Shown here: positions 7,889 through 16,689 of the stretch, piece after piece
How positions within the stretch are numbered: the first letter of the stretch is position 1
How the letters are laid out: each line of letters opens with the position of its first letter
Program-made: the position numbers and the translations under genes
The notes under the pieces: generated by a model
The model's database searches: none
Told to the model about the DNA's origin: nothing
The model's input: only the letters and a program-made list of their open reading frames with translations
DNA from: Alcaligenaceae bacterium
GTDB taxonomy: Bacteria; Pseudomonadota; Gammaproteobacteria; Burkholderiales; Burkholderiaceae_B
Direction: 5' to 3'
Assembly (NCBI GenBank): GCA_013416455.1
Contig: JACCES010000007.1
Location: forward strand, 124,001 to 188,000
DNA length: 64,000 nt

Positions 7889-9403
7889 ATGCTACATTAT
7901 TCCATGGACTCTTGGCATGTCTGCGCGGGGTATCTGCGCTCTGGGGGGGGGCGTGTGGATAGATACGCTGTGCAGCTCTTACCGCATCAGACGCGGCGCA
8001 TTGGAGAGAAGTGGCTTGCGGTCAGTTCTTCTGGCGACCATGTGTTCTTGGACGATAACCAGCTTCAAGCTTTGAGCGGAGGTCATATCCAGGACCTGTC
8101 CCTGGATATGCAAGCGCGGTTGAAGTCTCGTTTTTTTATCGGTTCACATGGTCAGGCTGGTAGTCGCCGCCTGTTGGCGTCTCGTAAGGCAGCACGTCAT
8201 GAAACCGTTCAGACCGGCCCTGGTCTGCACATTATTGTGCCAACATTGCAGTGCGCGCATTCCTGTCAGTATTGCCAGGTCAGTCGGTCGCTGTCCGACG
8301 CCGGACATACGCTGTCAAAGGAAGATCTTCATAGCGCTTGCGACGCCATATTTCAAAGCTTCTCTCCATCGTTGACAATCGAGTTTCAGGGTGGAGATCC
8401 GCTATTGCGGTTTGACCTCCTGCAGGAAGCAATTCTTCGTATCGAAGAGCTGAATCGTGCCTACCGGCGAAGAATACGCTTCGTGGTAGCGTCAACGCTA
8501 CACCAGCTTAACGAAGACATGTGCCGTTTCTTCGGGAAGCACGGCGTTCTATTATCAACAAGTATTGACGGGCCAGCAGCGCTGCACAACCGGAACCGTC
8601 CCGTTCCTGGTCGTGACGCATATGAGCGCACATTGATCGGGATCGATATGGCGCGAGGCATTCTCGGACATCACGCTGTTTCAGCACTCATGACGACCAC
8701 GAAAGCATCGCTGGAGTTCCCGGAGGCGATTGTTGACGAGTACGTCAAGCTGGGTTTCCAGGACATCTTTTTACGGCCGTTGAGTAGCTATGGTTTTGCC
8801 AAGCGCAACCAAGCCTTGCTGGGATATAAATCTGAACAGTTTCAGGATTTTTATCGTAAGGCGCTGGCCCGGGTGTTCTGGTGGAACCGAGAAGGTGTGG
8901 CGTTGCGTGAAGTGTATGCGTCGGTTGTATTGAACAAGATCCTCTCACCCTTTGACGGTGGTTATGTGGATTTACAGAGTCCGACTGGTGCGGGCCAAAG
9001 TGTGTTGGTCTACAACTATGATGGATATGTCTATCCCAGCGACGAGGCACGTATGCTCGCTGAGACGGGGGATGTTTCCTTGCGGCTGGGGCGGATCGGA
9101 ACACCATTGAGCGCTCTGCAAGCGTCGCCGGTGCAACAGGCCTTGGTGGCTGCGAGTACGGTTTCCGAGGTCGCGGGTTGTCGCACCTGTGCCTTTCAGT
9201 CCTTCTGTGCTCCTAATCCTGTGGATGCTCAAGCTCAGTTTGGTCGGTTTGATGCCCCGGTTTTGACAACGGAGCATTGCCTTCGGCACCAATGGTTATT
9301 CGATTTTTTCTTTGAGACGATCCGCAATGCCGATGATGAGCTGCTGGACTTACTTCATACCTGGGCCAGGCCTGCGGTGGAGGAAAGCGTATGCGCCGAG
9401 TAA
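7889..9403 (+). CDS. hxsB: His-Xaa-Ser system radical SAM maturase HxsB
   Basis: Radical S-adenosylmethionine enzyme of up to 504 residues. The 4Fe-4S motif CxxxCxxC is at CAHSCQYCQ, with the HxsB-typical neighbourhood HIIVPTLQ before it and IEFQGGDPLLR (the SAM-binding GGE-like strand) after it. The C-terminal Cys cluster (CRTCAFQSFCAPNPV, later a lone Cys) resembles a SPASM-like auxiliary cluster domain. HxsB modifies the His-Xaa-Ser protein encoded two genes downstream; the chemistry is not known to me. The ATG at 7889 gives the longest protein, but family similarity begins at LLPHQTRRIGE. GTG codons at 7955 and 7970, just after a G9 tract, are therefore plausible true starts. Confidence 0.9.
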   Translation: MLHYSMDSWHVCAGYLRSGGGRVDRYAVQLLPHQTRRIGEKWLAVSSSGDHVFLDDNQLQALSGGHIQDLSLDMQARLKSRFFIGSHGQAGSRRLLASRKAARHETVQTGPGLHIIVPTLQCAHSCQYCQVSRSLSDAGHTLSKEDLHSACDAIFQSFSPSLTIEFQGGDPLLRFDLLQEAILRIEELNRAYRRRIRFVVASTLHQLNEDMCRFFGKHGVLLSTSIDGPAALHNRNRPVPGRDAYERTLIGIDMARGILGHHAVSALMTTTKASLEFPEAIVDEYVKLGFQDIFLRPLSSYGFAKRNQALLGYKSEQFQDFYRKALARVFWWNREGVALREVYASVVLNKILSPFDGGYVDLQSPTGAGQSVLVYNYDGYVYPSDEARMLAETGDVSLRLGRIGTPLSALQASPVQQALVAASTVSEVAGCRTCAFQSFCAPNPVDAQAQFGRFDAPVLTTEHCLRHQWLFDFFFETIRNADDELLDLLHTWARPAVEESVCAE

Positions 9404-10521
9404 AAGCCAAGTTGGGGGATACTGTCGCTGATGGCGTCTGTCGCCTTGTTGAGGTTGATCTACTGGCTGCTCAATGGCAACCCGATCTAAGGTTTTTGGT
9501 GATTTCGGCCTCCGACGAAGAGCGGTCGCGTGTCGAGCAGTTCAGAACGGCGGGTCTACTTAATGTGGATTGGATCGAGTCCGACGGAGTGCAAGCGGGC
9601 GACGTCATTGTCCCGCTCGTTAACCGCGATGAGGTTGCTGTCTTGCATCGTCCCTCGGATCAGCACCATAGCTTGCAGCTTACCAACCGCTGTAATAGCT
9701 ATTGCCTCATGTGCTCGCAGCCACCGACACAAGCCAATGATGAGTGGATGGTGCAAGAGACCGTGGATGTCGTCCGGCACATGGCGCATTCGCCCACAGT
9801 CCTCGGTCTGAGCGGCGGTGAGCCATTATTGCTCGGCGCTAAATTGCGTGACGTCCTGGAGTGTGTTGGAGATTGGCATCCGGAAACGAGAGTCGAAGTG
9901 TTGACTAACGGTAGACTGCTTGCCAGTGCGGATTTGAGCCGGCTTATTTTGGACGATCTGCAGACGCCCACCACTTGGCTGGTACCTCTGTACGGGCATG
10001 CGGATTTTCTTCACGATTTTGTGGTGCAAGCTCCTGGTGCTTATGAGCAGACGATAGAAGGACTGCTCAATTTACAGGCTTATCGCCAGCCTGTTCAGCT
10101 TCGTATTGTTCTCATTAAACCTGTTTTGGAAATTCTTCCGGAACTATGTGCGTTCATTGGTCGAAATTTGCCTTTTGTTAAGGAGGTCTCGTTGATGGGT
10201 TGCGAGCCGATTGGTTTTGCGTTAGCTAATCGAGAACTCTGCGAAGTGGACCTTGTTGATTGGCATGAAACGTTGCAGCGTTCGGCTCGCTACCTGAGTC
10301 GCTACGCGGTACCGTTTCTCTTCATGAATGTGCCATTGTGCGCACTTCCGACCGACCTTCAGCAGTACGCCCATCGAAGTATTTCGGACTGGAAGAACGT
10401 TTACGCTCCAGAATGCGACACCTGTGTTGTGAAGTCAGATTGCTCTGGCTTTTTTGCTTGGCATGAACGTGGCTGGAAGCCTTCAAAGACTGTACAGCTC
10501 ATCAAGGAGTCTACAATATGA
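9391..10521 (+). CDS. hxsC: His-Xaa-Ser system radical SAM maturase HxsC
   Basis: Second radical SAM enzyme of the cassette, 376 residues. The CxxxCxxC motif lies in LTNRCNSYCLMCSQPP near residue 103, followed by VLGLSGGEPLLLG, the SAM-binding strand. A C-terminal CDTCVVKSDCSGFFAW cluster matches the HxsC pattern. The start at 9391 overlaps the end of hxsB by 13 bases and has GGAGGAAA directly before it, so translation is coupled. The stop overlaps the hxsA start (ATGA). HxsB and HxsC co-occur with a His-Xaa-Ser repeat protein across scattered bacteria, and the pair is thought to modify it post-translationally. Confidence 0.92.
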   Translation: MRRVKAKLGDTVADGVCRLVEVDLLAAQWQPDLRFLVISASDEERSRVEQFRTAGLLNVDWIESDGVQAGDVIVPLVNRDEVAVLHRPSDQHHSLQLTNRCNSYCLMCSQPPTQANDEWMVQETVDVVRHMAHSPTVLGLSGGEPLLLGAKLRDVLECVGDWHPETRVEVLTNGRLLASADLSRLILDDLQTPTTWLVPLYGHADFLHDFVVQAPGAYEQTIEGLLNLQAYRQPVQLRIVLIKPVLEILPELCAFIGRNLPFVKEVSLMGCEPIGFALANRELCEVDLVDWHETLQRSARYLSRYAVPFLFMNVPLCALPTDLQQYAHRSISDWKNVYAPECDTCVVKSDCSGFFAWHERGWKPSKTVQLIKESTI

Positions 10522-11168
10522 GCCGCTTCGTCAAGAACCTCAGGCTTTTTCTTGCTGGCATTACGCCATTATCCGGTAATTCGGTCGATGCGGCTGTTAC
10601 TGCGCCGGATCTCGTTCTCAATGCGCTCAACGAGCCCCAGGCGGTGCCTTTGCGGCCTTTGAACTTCGAGCATGACAATCTGTTTGCCGCCCACCGCTCG
10701 CATTCAAGTCATAGGTCTCATTCCAGTCATCGCTCGCATTATTCAGGCGCAAGCGGTCGGGTCTATTCTTCTCCTGCTCCAGCGCGCACGGCACCGCCGT
10801 CTAGCGCCCCACGGGCTGTGGCGCCCTCGGTCTCGCCTTCTCAAAGTGTTGTTCCTGCACCAGGCTCCGGTTCGACGCCACGCGCCGTAGCGCCGCCTGG
10901 AGGGTCAACAACTGGTCGTCCCGCGGCCGGCTCGGCAGCGGGAGTAGGCGCTGTGGAAATGACACGTGGCGAAAAACTTAAGCTTCAAGTCATGCGAGTA
11001 CAAATCCAGCTGACGTCGATTGGGCTATATGGTGGCGCTATTGATGGCATTATGGGGCCACAGACGGTGCAAGCACTAAAGCAGTTTCAGACGATTAAAT
11101 CGCTTCCGGCGACCGGTAAAATGACAACTGATACTTTGAATGTTTTGGGTGTTCCAGCGGTTAATTGA
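10518..11168 (+). CDS. hxsA: His-Xaa-Ser repeat protein HxsA
   Basis: Proposed substrate of HxsB/HxsC, 216 residues. The N-terminus has a basic start and hydrophobic stretch (KNLRLFLAGITPLSG), a possible export signal. Residues 59-76 are six consecutive His-x-Ser triplets (HRS and HSS alternating, the last HYS), encoded by 10692-10745. A Pro/Ser/Ala-rich linker follows (about 80-145). Residues 155-212 form a peptidoglycan-binding-type helical domain (QIQLTSIGLYGGAIDGIMGP, VQALKQFQ). The ATG at 10518 follows AAGGAG and overlaps the hxsC stop. The architecture suggests a modified, wall-associated extracytoplasmic protein. The modification and role are unknown. Confidence 0.9.
   Translation: MSRFVKNLRLFLAGITPLSGNSVDAAVTAPDLVLNALNEPQAVPLRPLNFEHDNLFAAHRSHSSHRSHSSHRSHYSGASGRVYSSPAPARTAPPSSAPRAVAPSVSPSQSVVPAPGSGSTPRAVAPPGGSTTGRPAAGSAAGVGAVEMTRGEKLKLQVMRVQIQLTSIGLYGGAIDGIMGPQTVQALKQFQTIKSLPATGKMTTDTLNVLGVPAVN
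10692..10745 (+). repeat. tandem His-x-Ser codon repeats in hxsA
   Basis: Six tandem codon triplets encoding HRS HSS HRS HSS HRS HYS. The protein repeat is exact except for the last unit. At DNA level codons vary (cgctcg, agtcat, aggtct), so it is a selected protein repeat and not a recent DNA slippage product. It is the presumed target region of the two radical SAM enzymes. Confidence 0.85.
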
Positions 11169-11760
11169 ATGAGTTGGGAGCAAGTTTCTGTTTGTTATTC
11201 CGCCGGGAAATATATTGCCATAGTCTGCTCAGACAAGATCTTTGAGTCACAGAGCTTGTCGGTGAAAGAGACCGAAAATGTTTTCCCGAGACCATTCGAA
11301 ACTATGCTTTTTGAGAAGCACATTCGATCGACGCGCTCGATTTTCTCGATGCAGGTGCGAAGCTTAAAGTCGATTACGCCCTTGCCCATGAAGTTCTTGC
11401 CGGGTTCCCGCAGGCCCAGAGTGACGGCGCGAGCGTAGATGCGCTGGAGCTTTCGCGTGTCCGAATGGCGGCTGGGGCGGAATCTAATTGAGCCTCTACA
11501 GTCCATTATTCATGCGGGTTCCCAAATCTTTCGGGAGCGCGGGGGTACAAAATAGGGTACAACTCGGCGGACGATGCAAAAAAGCGACAAAGTGGCCTGT
11601 GGTGATATTTCATGAGCCGTTTTGAGAGTCAAAAGCCGGTACTACACGTTTCGCCAAGCTCTTTCTGCCGCTGACCTCGCGGTAGCTACAACGGTGGTTG
11701 TTTCTCTGCCCGATGTTTGTTGTCATTTTTCGGACAGAGTCGATTGATGCAAGGTTTGAG
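11169..11760. other. region downstream of hxsA without a recognisable gene
   Basis: About 590 bases. A reading frame around 11320-11490 encodes LDFLDAGAKLKVDYALAHEV and ends at a stop near 11491, without a good start. It looks like a gene remnant but I do not recognise it. Near 11545-11565 there is a short near-repeat GGGGTACAAAATAGGGTACAAC, a GGGTACAA motif occurring twice. No transposase or integrase is visible. Confidence 0.4.
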
Positions 11761-12015
11761 CTAACTGGCCACGGCCTTGTTGCGTTCGATCAGTGCATGC
11801 ACGCTTGCGGCTGTTATGCCGCTAGATCGCTTGCCTATCTTGATGAGTACTAACTCCCCCTCATTGACCAACCGATAGATCGTGGAACGTGACACGCCGA
11901 GCTTCGCTTCCGCCGTGTGGATCCGATATAGAAGAGCCTCGTCAGGTGGTTTCGGGGCTTGCTTGCTGGGTGACGGGTAGCCGAAGATGCTGTTCGACAG
12001 TGCCTGTTCCTTCAT
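11761..12015 (-). CDS. small helix-turn-helix DNA-binding protein (excisionase/AlpA-like)
   Basis: Protein of 84 residues. The C-terminal half is a winged-helix/MerR-like excisionase fold: LYRIHTAEAKLGVSRSTIYR followed by LVNEGELVLIKIGKRSSGIT. The helix-turn-helix is AEAKLGVSRSTIYRLV and the wing carries KIGKRSSGI. I chose ATG at 12015 because a strong GGAGGA sits 5 bases upstream; the frame is open to a TTG at 12069. Such proteins act as recombination directionality factors or local regulators on mobile elements, which suits its position in an insertion-prone stretch. No integrase lies next to it. Confidence 0.75.
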   Translation of the reverse strand: MKEQALSNSIFGYPSPSKQAPKPPDEALLYRIHTAEAKLGVSRSTIYRLVNEGELVLIKIGKRSSGITAASVHALIERNKAVAS

Positions 12016-12689
12016 TTGTTCCTCCGTTAGACCTTGGGAAGCACCCTGGAGACTCAGGATGCTTTCCAAAGCCGGCGCAACCAGCGCCGTGTTGTCCGAC
12101 CCGCCAAGTTGCCTCGATGGGGGCCGGGTGCTTTCATCATTCTCAGCAGCGCCCGCCGCTGGGCCCGCTGTCGCGGTTCGGCGGGATGCTGGGAACTGCG
12201 GTCTTTGCCGCTGTCATCGACGGATTACGCGCCATCTATCGAATGTGGCCTGCACTTCGGCAGCGCCGGCGTCCGTGTGAACGGATCGTCACTCACGCCT
12301 TCCAGTTCGCACCAGTCGCTACCGGCCCAGAAGAGGAATGATTTTTCACCTGCTTTACTCCTACCCAGGTGCACGTCACCCAGTACGAAGCTGGTGACAC
12401 GGGTAGCCGCGCACTCGCACCGCTCAGATGGAGCAGGGCGCGGTATTTATCGGTGTTCTGTTGTTAAAGAGCAGGGTTGATGTAATCATTACGTATCTAC
12501 TACGCAGAGTCAATACAAATGTAATACTAAAAAGTCATATCGATAAAGCGAATTCCCCTCGGACGGGAGAAAAATTTAGAAAGGGACACGCTGAGATCCG
12601 TATTGGCTCGTCAAGGGACTGCGGCCCGAAACTGGGTGGCTGTCGTTTTTTTGCAGAGTCGGGGGAAGAAACGGCGCGGCGCTTTATTG
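12016..12689. other. gap without a recognisable gene
   Basis: About 670 bases. Overlapping open frames on the plus strand (11987-12480) are GC-driven and show no family resemblance or coherent start sites. A short palindrome GTAATCATTAC lies near 12482-12492 and is a possible operator. Nothing else can be supported. Confidence 0.5.
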
Positions 12690-13049
12690 TCAGGCGGCGG
12701 ACGTGGGGCCGTTGTCTTCTTTCTTGGTGTGCTTCGCCAACTTCATCTGAATGTAGTCGCCAATGTCTTCCTGCACATGTGCAGGAAGTTCCGCGACGAC
12801 GCTACAGGGGGTACTAGGCCAGGGCCATTCTTCCTCAAACATTTCGCCCTTGCCAGTGACCAGCCATTCAGCCCTGATGTGCAGCGCTGCGGCGATCCAT
12901 ACGATGTGTCGCGAGGATTCGCTGCGGCCACCCTCAATATGAGCTATGGCACCTTGTGTAAGCGGCGTCTGGACAAGGTTGGCTAACGCTTCCTGCGTGA
13001 GGCCGCGTTTCGTGCGCGCGATGCGTAAGCGGTCGCCGATGGTGCTCAT
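12690..13049 (-). CDS. XRE-family helix-turn-helix repressor-like protein
   Basis: Protein of 119 residues. Residues 4-60 form a Cro/CI-type helix-turn-helix: MSTIGDRLRIARTKRGLTQE, then ALANLV, TQGAIAHIEGGRSES (recognition helix) and ALHIRAEWLVTGKGEMFEE, a segment typical of phage-type repressors. The C-terminal part (about 70-119) is short and has no LexA-type Ser-Lys protease motif, so it is probably not an auto-cleaving repressor. The gene is isolated, with gaps on both sides. It is likely a regulator left from a mobile element. Confidence 0.85.
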   Translation of the reverse strand: MSTIGDRLRIARTKRGLTQEALANLVQTPLTQGAIAHIEGGRSESSRHIVWIAAALHIRAEWLVTGKGEMFEEEWPWPSTPCSVVAELPAHVQEDIGDYIQMKLAKHTKKEDNGPTSAA

Positions 13050-13677
13050 GCTGTGCAGTTTGCGGTATGTTTTTTGGTAGAAAGATACATTATGACAGAT
13101 CTTCGGTTCAAACTATGACCGGAGATAAAAATAAATAACTAATAATCTTGGGGGTTGAAATGTCATTGTGGCGACATTGTGGCAGGTATTGGAACGCCGT
13201 GGAACGCAGGTTTACCATGCTTTGAAACCGTGGAGCATTTTTCGCACCTACCCCGGGGCACCACAGCTGCGGTCATCCACAATGACAGGAAAGCCTTCAA
13301 AGCTTCGCCGGGTGTCGCCTGTTAGCGTGCGAGATACGGACTTAGGGTTTGCCTCTATGTTGAGGTAACCGTGGCACTAGCCTGAGATATGCGGGAAGAA
13401 ACAGAAGCTTGGTGATGGTTTGTGTGAGGATGACTGTGGGCGTCAGTGATGCAAACTGCGCTGCTCAGGTTCGGCTATTCACACTGATGCAACTGCAGCC
13501 CGTCGCCGTGCCGTTCAGGCGCGCTAGACCGTGTCCTCGGCTCTCGCTTGCGGGCAACTAATCCTGAAAGAGTCGCCGTCGGTATGAATCGATCCGGGAA
13601 TCGCGGGCCCGGGATCCGAGGTCTGCAAGATGGCAAAATAGAAACGGCGTGATCATTGCCGTTCCTATGTCCGGCTT
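13050..13677. other. gap between XRE regulator and ars operon
   Basis: About 630 bases. Small frames (13168-13368 plus, 13475-13810 minus) have no recognisable features, and the second overlaps the end of arsB out of frame. I see no strong hairpin or promoter. The left 100 bases are AT-rich and probably hold the promoter of the XRE gene. Confidence 0.5.
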
Positions 13678-14964
13678 TTAGAAAGCGCTCAATCGCACAG
13701 CCAGTGCTGCCAGCGTGATCAGCAATACAGGAAGCGTGAGCACGATCCCGACCTTGAAGTAATAGCCCCATGTGATCTTCACACCTTTGCGGGCTAATAC
13801 ATGCAGCCACAGAAGCGTCGCCAGGCTTCCGATGGGCGTGATTTTCGGGCCGAGATCGCTGCCGATGGCGTTTGCATAAATCATGGCCTCCCTGATCGGC
13901 CCTGTCGCCTGGCTGGCTTCAATGGACAGCGCGCCGATCAGTACGGTCGGCATGTTGTTCATGATGGAAGACAGTAAGGCAGTTAGCAGACCGGTTCCCA
14001 ATGTGGCGACCCACATGCCTTGATTCGCCATAGCGTCGAGCCACCCCGCGATCATGTCGGTCAGCCCTGCGTTGCGCAGGCCGTACACGACCAGATACAT
14101 GCCCAGCGAAAACACTACGATGGGCCAGGGTGCTTCGCGCACCACCTTGCGAATGCTGATTACGTGGCCGCGCCCCGCAACCAACAACAGGACGGCAGCA
14201 CCGGAAGCGGCAAGAGCGCTGACAGGAATGCCAAAGCCTTCTAACGCAAAGAAGCTGACGAGCAGCAGAACAAGAACATACCAGCCTGCGCGAAACGTGG
14301 CGCGGTCGCGAATGGCGGTGGCTGGCGCTTTGAGCTGGCTGGCATCGTAAGTCACCGGAATGCTTTTGCGGAAGTAGACCAAAAGTACAACCAAGGTCGC
14401 CGCTACGGAGACCAGGTTGACCGGCACCATGACGGCTGCATATCGCGCAAAACTGATATCGAAGAAGTCGGCCGAAACGATATTCACCAGGTTCGATACG
14501 ATGAAGGGCAGGCTGGCCGTATCCGCGATGAAACCTGCAGCCATGACAAAGGCCAGTGTTGCCGCCGGCGTGAAGCCGAGTGCGACCAGCATAGCCATCA
14601 CGATGGGCGTCAGTATCAATGCCGCGCCATCATTGGCGAAGAATGCTGATACTGCTGCACCCAGCAGGACGAACAGCACGAAAAGAAGCCGGCCGTGGCC
14701 TCCACCCCAACGCGCCACGTGCAGGGCCGCCCATTCGAAGAAACCCGCTTCATCCAGCAGCAGGCTGATGATGATGATGGCAATGAAGGTTGCGGTGGCG
14801 TTCCAGACAATATTCCATACCACGGGAATATCACCGAAACTGACTGCGCCGAAGACCAGTGCGAGCACGGCGCCTAGCGTGGCGCTCCAGCCGATATTCA
14901 GACCTCTGGGTTGCCAGATAACCAGCACAATCGTGAGTAGGAAGATGAGTAATGCAACAACCAC
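13678..14964 (-). CDS. arsB: arsenite efflux permease ArsB
   Basis: Inner-membrane arsenite/antimonite exporter of 428 residues with about 11-12 hydrophobic segments. ArsB signatures are visible: [56 protein letters not shown] and, near the C-terminus, [17 protein letters not shown] with [20 protein letters not shown]. It works as an As(OH)3/H+ antiporter or with an ArsA ATPase. No arsA is present here, so antiport alone is likely. It is the last gene of a minus-strand operon arsR-arsC-arsC-arsB, starting 76 bases after the second arsC. Confidence 0.96.
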   Translation of the reverse strand: MVVALLIFLLTIVLVIWQPRGLNIGWSATLGAVLALVFGAVSFGDIPVVWNIVWNATATFIAIIIISLLLDEAGFFEWAALHVARWGGGHGRLLFVLFVLLGAAVSAFFANDGAALILTPIVMAMLVALGFTPAATLAFVMAAGFIADTASLPFIVSNLVNIVSADFFDISFARYAAVMVPVNLVSVAATLVVLLVYFRKSIPVTYDASQLKAPATAIRDRATFRAGWYVLVLLLVSFFALEGFGIPVSALAASGAAVLLLVAGRGHVISIRKVVREAPWPIVVFSLGMYLVVYGLRNAGLTDMIAGWLDAMANQGMWVATLGTGLLTALLSSIMNNMPTVLIGALSIEASQATGPIREAMIYANAIGSDLGPKITPIGSLATLLWLHVLARKGVKITWGYYFKVGIVLTLPVLLITLAALAVRLSAF

Positions 14965-15040
14965 GGGGAATTCTCTCTGTTGCGGAAATGGAAAAGCGCC
15001 GTCTGGTGACGGCGGGTGGAAGTATTTTTTGCAGTGCGCG

Positions 15041-15526
15041 CTACACGGACGGTGTGATAGAACTGATCCGGTTGAGTGCTTTTTTTAGCTCCGTCGAATC
15101 CGTCAGCAGTTCGCCCAGAGGCAAGGCCATGAAAGCCTCGATTCGGGCTCTGAGTATGCGATAAGCCGTCTCAAAAGCTGAATCAATCTCGCTATCGGTA
15201 CCGGTGGCGTGGGCAGGGTCTTCCACGCCCCAGTGGGCCCGCATAACGTTCCCGAGATATGCCGGACATTCCTCACCGGCTGCGCTCGCACACACGGTGA
15301 TGACAATGTCTGGCGTCACCGGTAGATCATCCCAGGATTTGCTGCCATAGCCAGCTGTCGATATGCCCTCGCGCGCAAGAAGGGACAGTGATCGGGGATG
15401 CACTTCCCCCGTGGGACGGCTGCCAGCGCTGAGTGCTTGCCAACCGGGTGGGGCAAGATGATTAAAGGTGGCTTCGGCCAGAATCGAACGGCAGGAATTG
15501 CCGGTACAGAGAAACAGGACGTTCAT
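15041..15526 (-). CDS. arsC: arsenate reductase ArsC, low-molecular-weight phosphatase type (copy 1)
   Basis: Cytosolic arsenate reductase of 161 residues with the LMW-phosphatase fold. The P-loop is at the very N-terminus, [17 protein letters not shown] (CxxxxxR). The redox Cys region is [16 protein letters not shown], giving the second and third catalytic cysteines, followed by HWGVEDPA. This layout fits the thioredoxin-coupled Staphylococcus-type ArsC. It overlaps the upstream arsC by 4 bases (ATGA-type coupling). It is the second of two LMW-type reductases in tandem and differs clearly in sequence from the first, so it is not a recent duplicate. Confidence 0.93.
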   Translation of the reverse strand: MNVLFLCTGNSCRSILAEATFNHLAPPGWQALSAGSRPTGEVHPRSLSLLAREGISTAGYGSKSWDDLPVTPDIVITVCASAAGEECPAYLGNVMRAHWGVEDPAHATGTDSEIDSAFETAYRILRARIEAFMALPLGELLTDSTELKKALNRISSITPSV

Positions 15527-16020
15527 CGGCTGGTGCCCAGGGTATCGAGCTCACGCTTGATGGCGACACGATCGAGTGTCGCCAGCGGCAGGCTGGTGAA
15601 AATCTTGATGCGGTTGGCAATCTGCCGGAAAATCTGGTCGAAACGCTCCAGTTTTTCTTCGGCTGATCCTGTACACGCCGCAAGATCTTCAAACCCCCAG
15701 TGGGCCGTGATAGGTTGCCCCGGCCACACGGGGCACAGTTCGCCTGCGGCGCTGTCGCATAGCGTGATCACGAAATCCATTTGCGGCGCTTCAGGCTGGG
15801 CGAACTCGTCCCAGCGTTTGCTGCGCAGATTATCGATGGGGAGCTGAACCGCCTGAAGTATCTCGATTGTCAGCGGGTTCACGTGACCGCCGGGATTGCT
15901 GCCTGCGCTGTATGCGCGGAAACGATTGTTGCCTAATTGGTTGAGCAACACTTCGGCCATAATGCTGCGCGCGGAATTCCCCGTGCACAAAAACAGGGCG
16001 TTATATAGCTTGTCTGACAT
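15523..16020 (-). CDS. arsC: arsenate reductase ArsC, low-molecular-weight phosphatase type (copy 2)
   Basis: Arsenate reductase of 165 residues. The N-terminal P-loop is [20 protein letters not shown], with Ala in the loop where copy 1 has Cys. Redox cysteines are in VITLCDSAAGELCPVWPGQP, then ITAHWGFEDLAACTG. It is the commonest type in proteobacterial ars operons and converts arsenate to arsenite for export. It lies 57 bases downstream of arsR on the minus strand and overlaps copy 1 by 4 bases. Confidence 0.95.
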   Translation of the reverse strand: MSDKLYNALFLCTGNSARSIMAEVLLNQLGNNRFRAYSAGSNPGGHVNPLTIEILQAVQLPIDNLRSKRWDEFAQPEAPQMDFVITLCDSAAGELCPVWPGQPITAHWGFEDLAACTGSAEEKLERFDQIFRQIANRIKIFTSLPLATLDRVAIKRELDTLGTSR

Positions 16021-16077
16021 GGCGATTACATTTCCCTTGAACGATAGCGCCGCCGATGGCGGGATGGGCTTATGGGG

Positions 16078-16419
16078 TTACCGGCGATTCTGGTCGGCGG
16101 GGGAACAGACTTCCACGCTTACAGGCGAGCAGGGGTTGCCGCCGCAACAGTTTTCCGTGAGGTAAATCAAAAGCGAATTCATGGCCGCGTACTCCACCGA
16201 ATAGGAGACGAAGCGGCCTTCTTGACGGGACGACAGCAAACCTGCGTGGACAAGCTCTTTGAGGTGAAACGTCAGTGAGGAGGGTGGTATCTCGAGCAAT
16301 TCTGCTAGCCGCCCAGCATGTAACCCCGCAGGACCGGCTTCCACGAGATAGCGATACGCTTGCAGCCGTGTTTCATGAGCGATAGCGGCGAGTAACCGCA
16401 CAATGTCTTTTGTGTCCAT
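16078..16419 (-). CDS. arsR: arsenical-responsive repressor ArsR (minus-strand operon)
   Basis: ArsR/SmtB repressor of 113 residues. The winged helix includes LRQL-type segments: AIAHETRLQAYRYLVEAGP, then LAELLEIPPSSLTFHLKELV as the recognition helix. It lacks the classical ELCVCDL metal site in helix 4. Instead it has a C-terminal cysteine set, ENCCGGNPC (Cys91, 92 and 97), resembling the Acidithiobacillus-type ArsR that senses As(III) with C-terminal thiols. A further Cys is near 105. It heads arsC-arsC-arsB and is divergent from a second arsR. The ATG at 16419 lies directly beside a weak dyad. Confidence 0.95.
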   Translation of the reverse strand: MDTKDIVRLLAAIAHETRLQAYRYLVEAGPAGLHAGRLAELLEIPPSSLTFHLKELVHAGLLSSRQEGRFVSYSVEYAAMNSLLIYLTENCCGGNPCSPVSVEVCSPADQNRR

Positions 16420-16420
16420 A

Positions 16421-16439
16421 ATTCGAGAATAGCAGAAAT
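16421..16439. promoter_or_regulatory. possible ArsR operator before minus-strand arsR
   Basis: Read on the minus strand, ATTTCTGCTATTCTCGAAT ends two bases before the ATG. The imperfect arms ATTTC and GAAT match the layout of the clearer dyad before the opposite arsR (TTTCnnCnATnnTnGAA, then TATGG). The shared spacing to the start codon supports an operator. Confidence 0.4.
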
Positions 16440-16689
16440 ATCAAAGGGATGCGACGACGACTTCCCGTGTGATCATGTGCATACCGGCAAGCGCCATGTC
16501 ACCACTGCGAGAGCGTTAAGGTGGTGAGAGTACTCAGCATTCCTGTCGGCCGTAGTTCACTCAATACCATTGCCATCCCCAAGGGCACGATCAAGCGCCC
16601 CCCGCGTCGCGCGCTGTTGTTGGAAGCCGTCACAGTGGCAACGCTTGATCATGCATCATCCAAAAGATAATCCTTGAACAGACTTTATG

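Noticed and set aside
7821-8075. Plus-strand frame overlapping the start of hxsB, considered as a possible HxsD
   Set aside because: No HxsD-like sequence; most of it overlaps hxsB out of frame.
11987-12480. Overlapping plus-strand frames between the AlpA-like and XRE genes
   Set aside because: Different frames compete, no start sites or domains; composition effect.
13168-13368. 66-codon frame left of the ars operon
   Set aside because: No ribosome site, no homology that I recognise, no conserved context.
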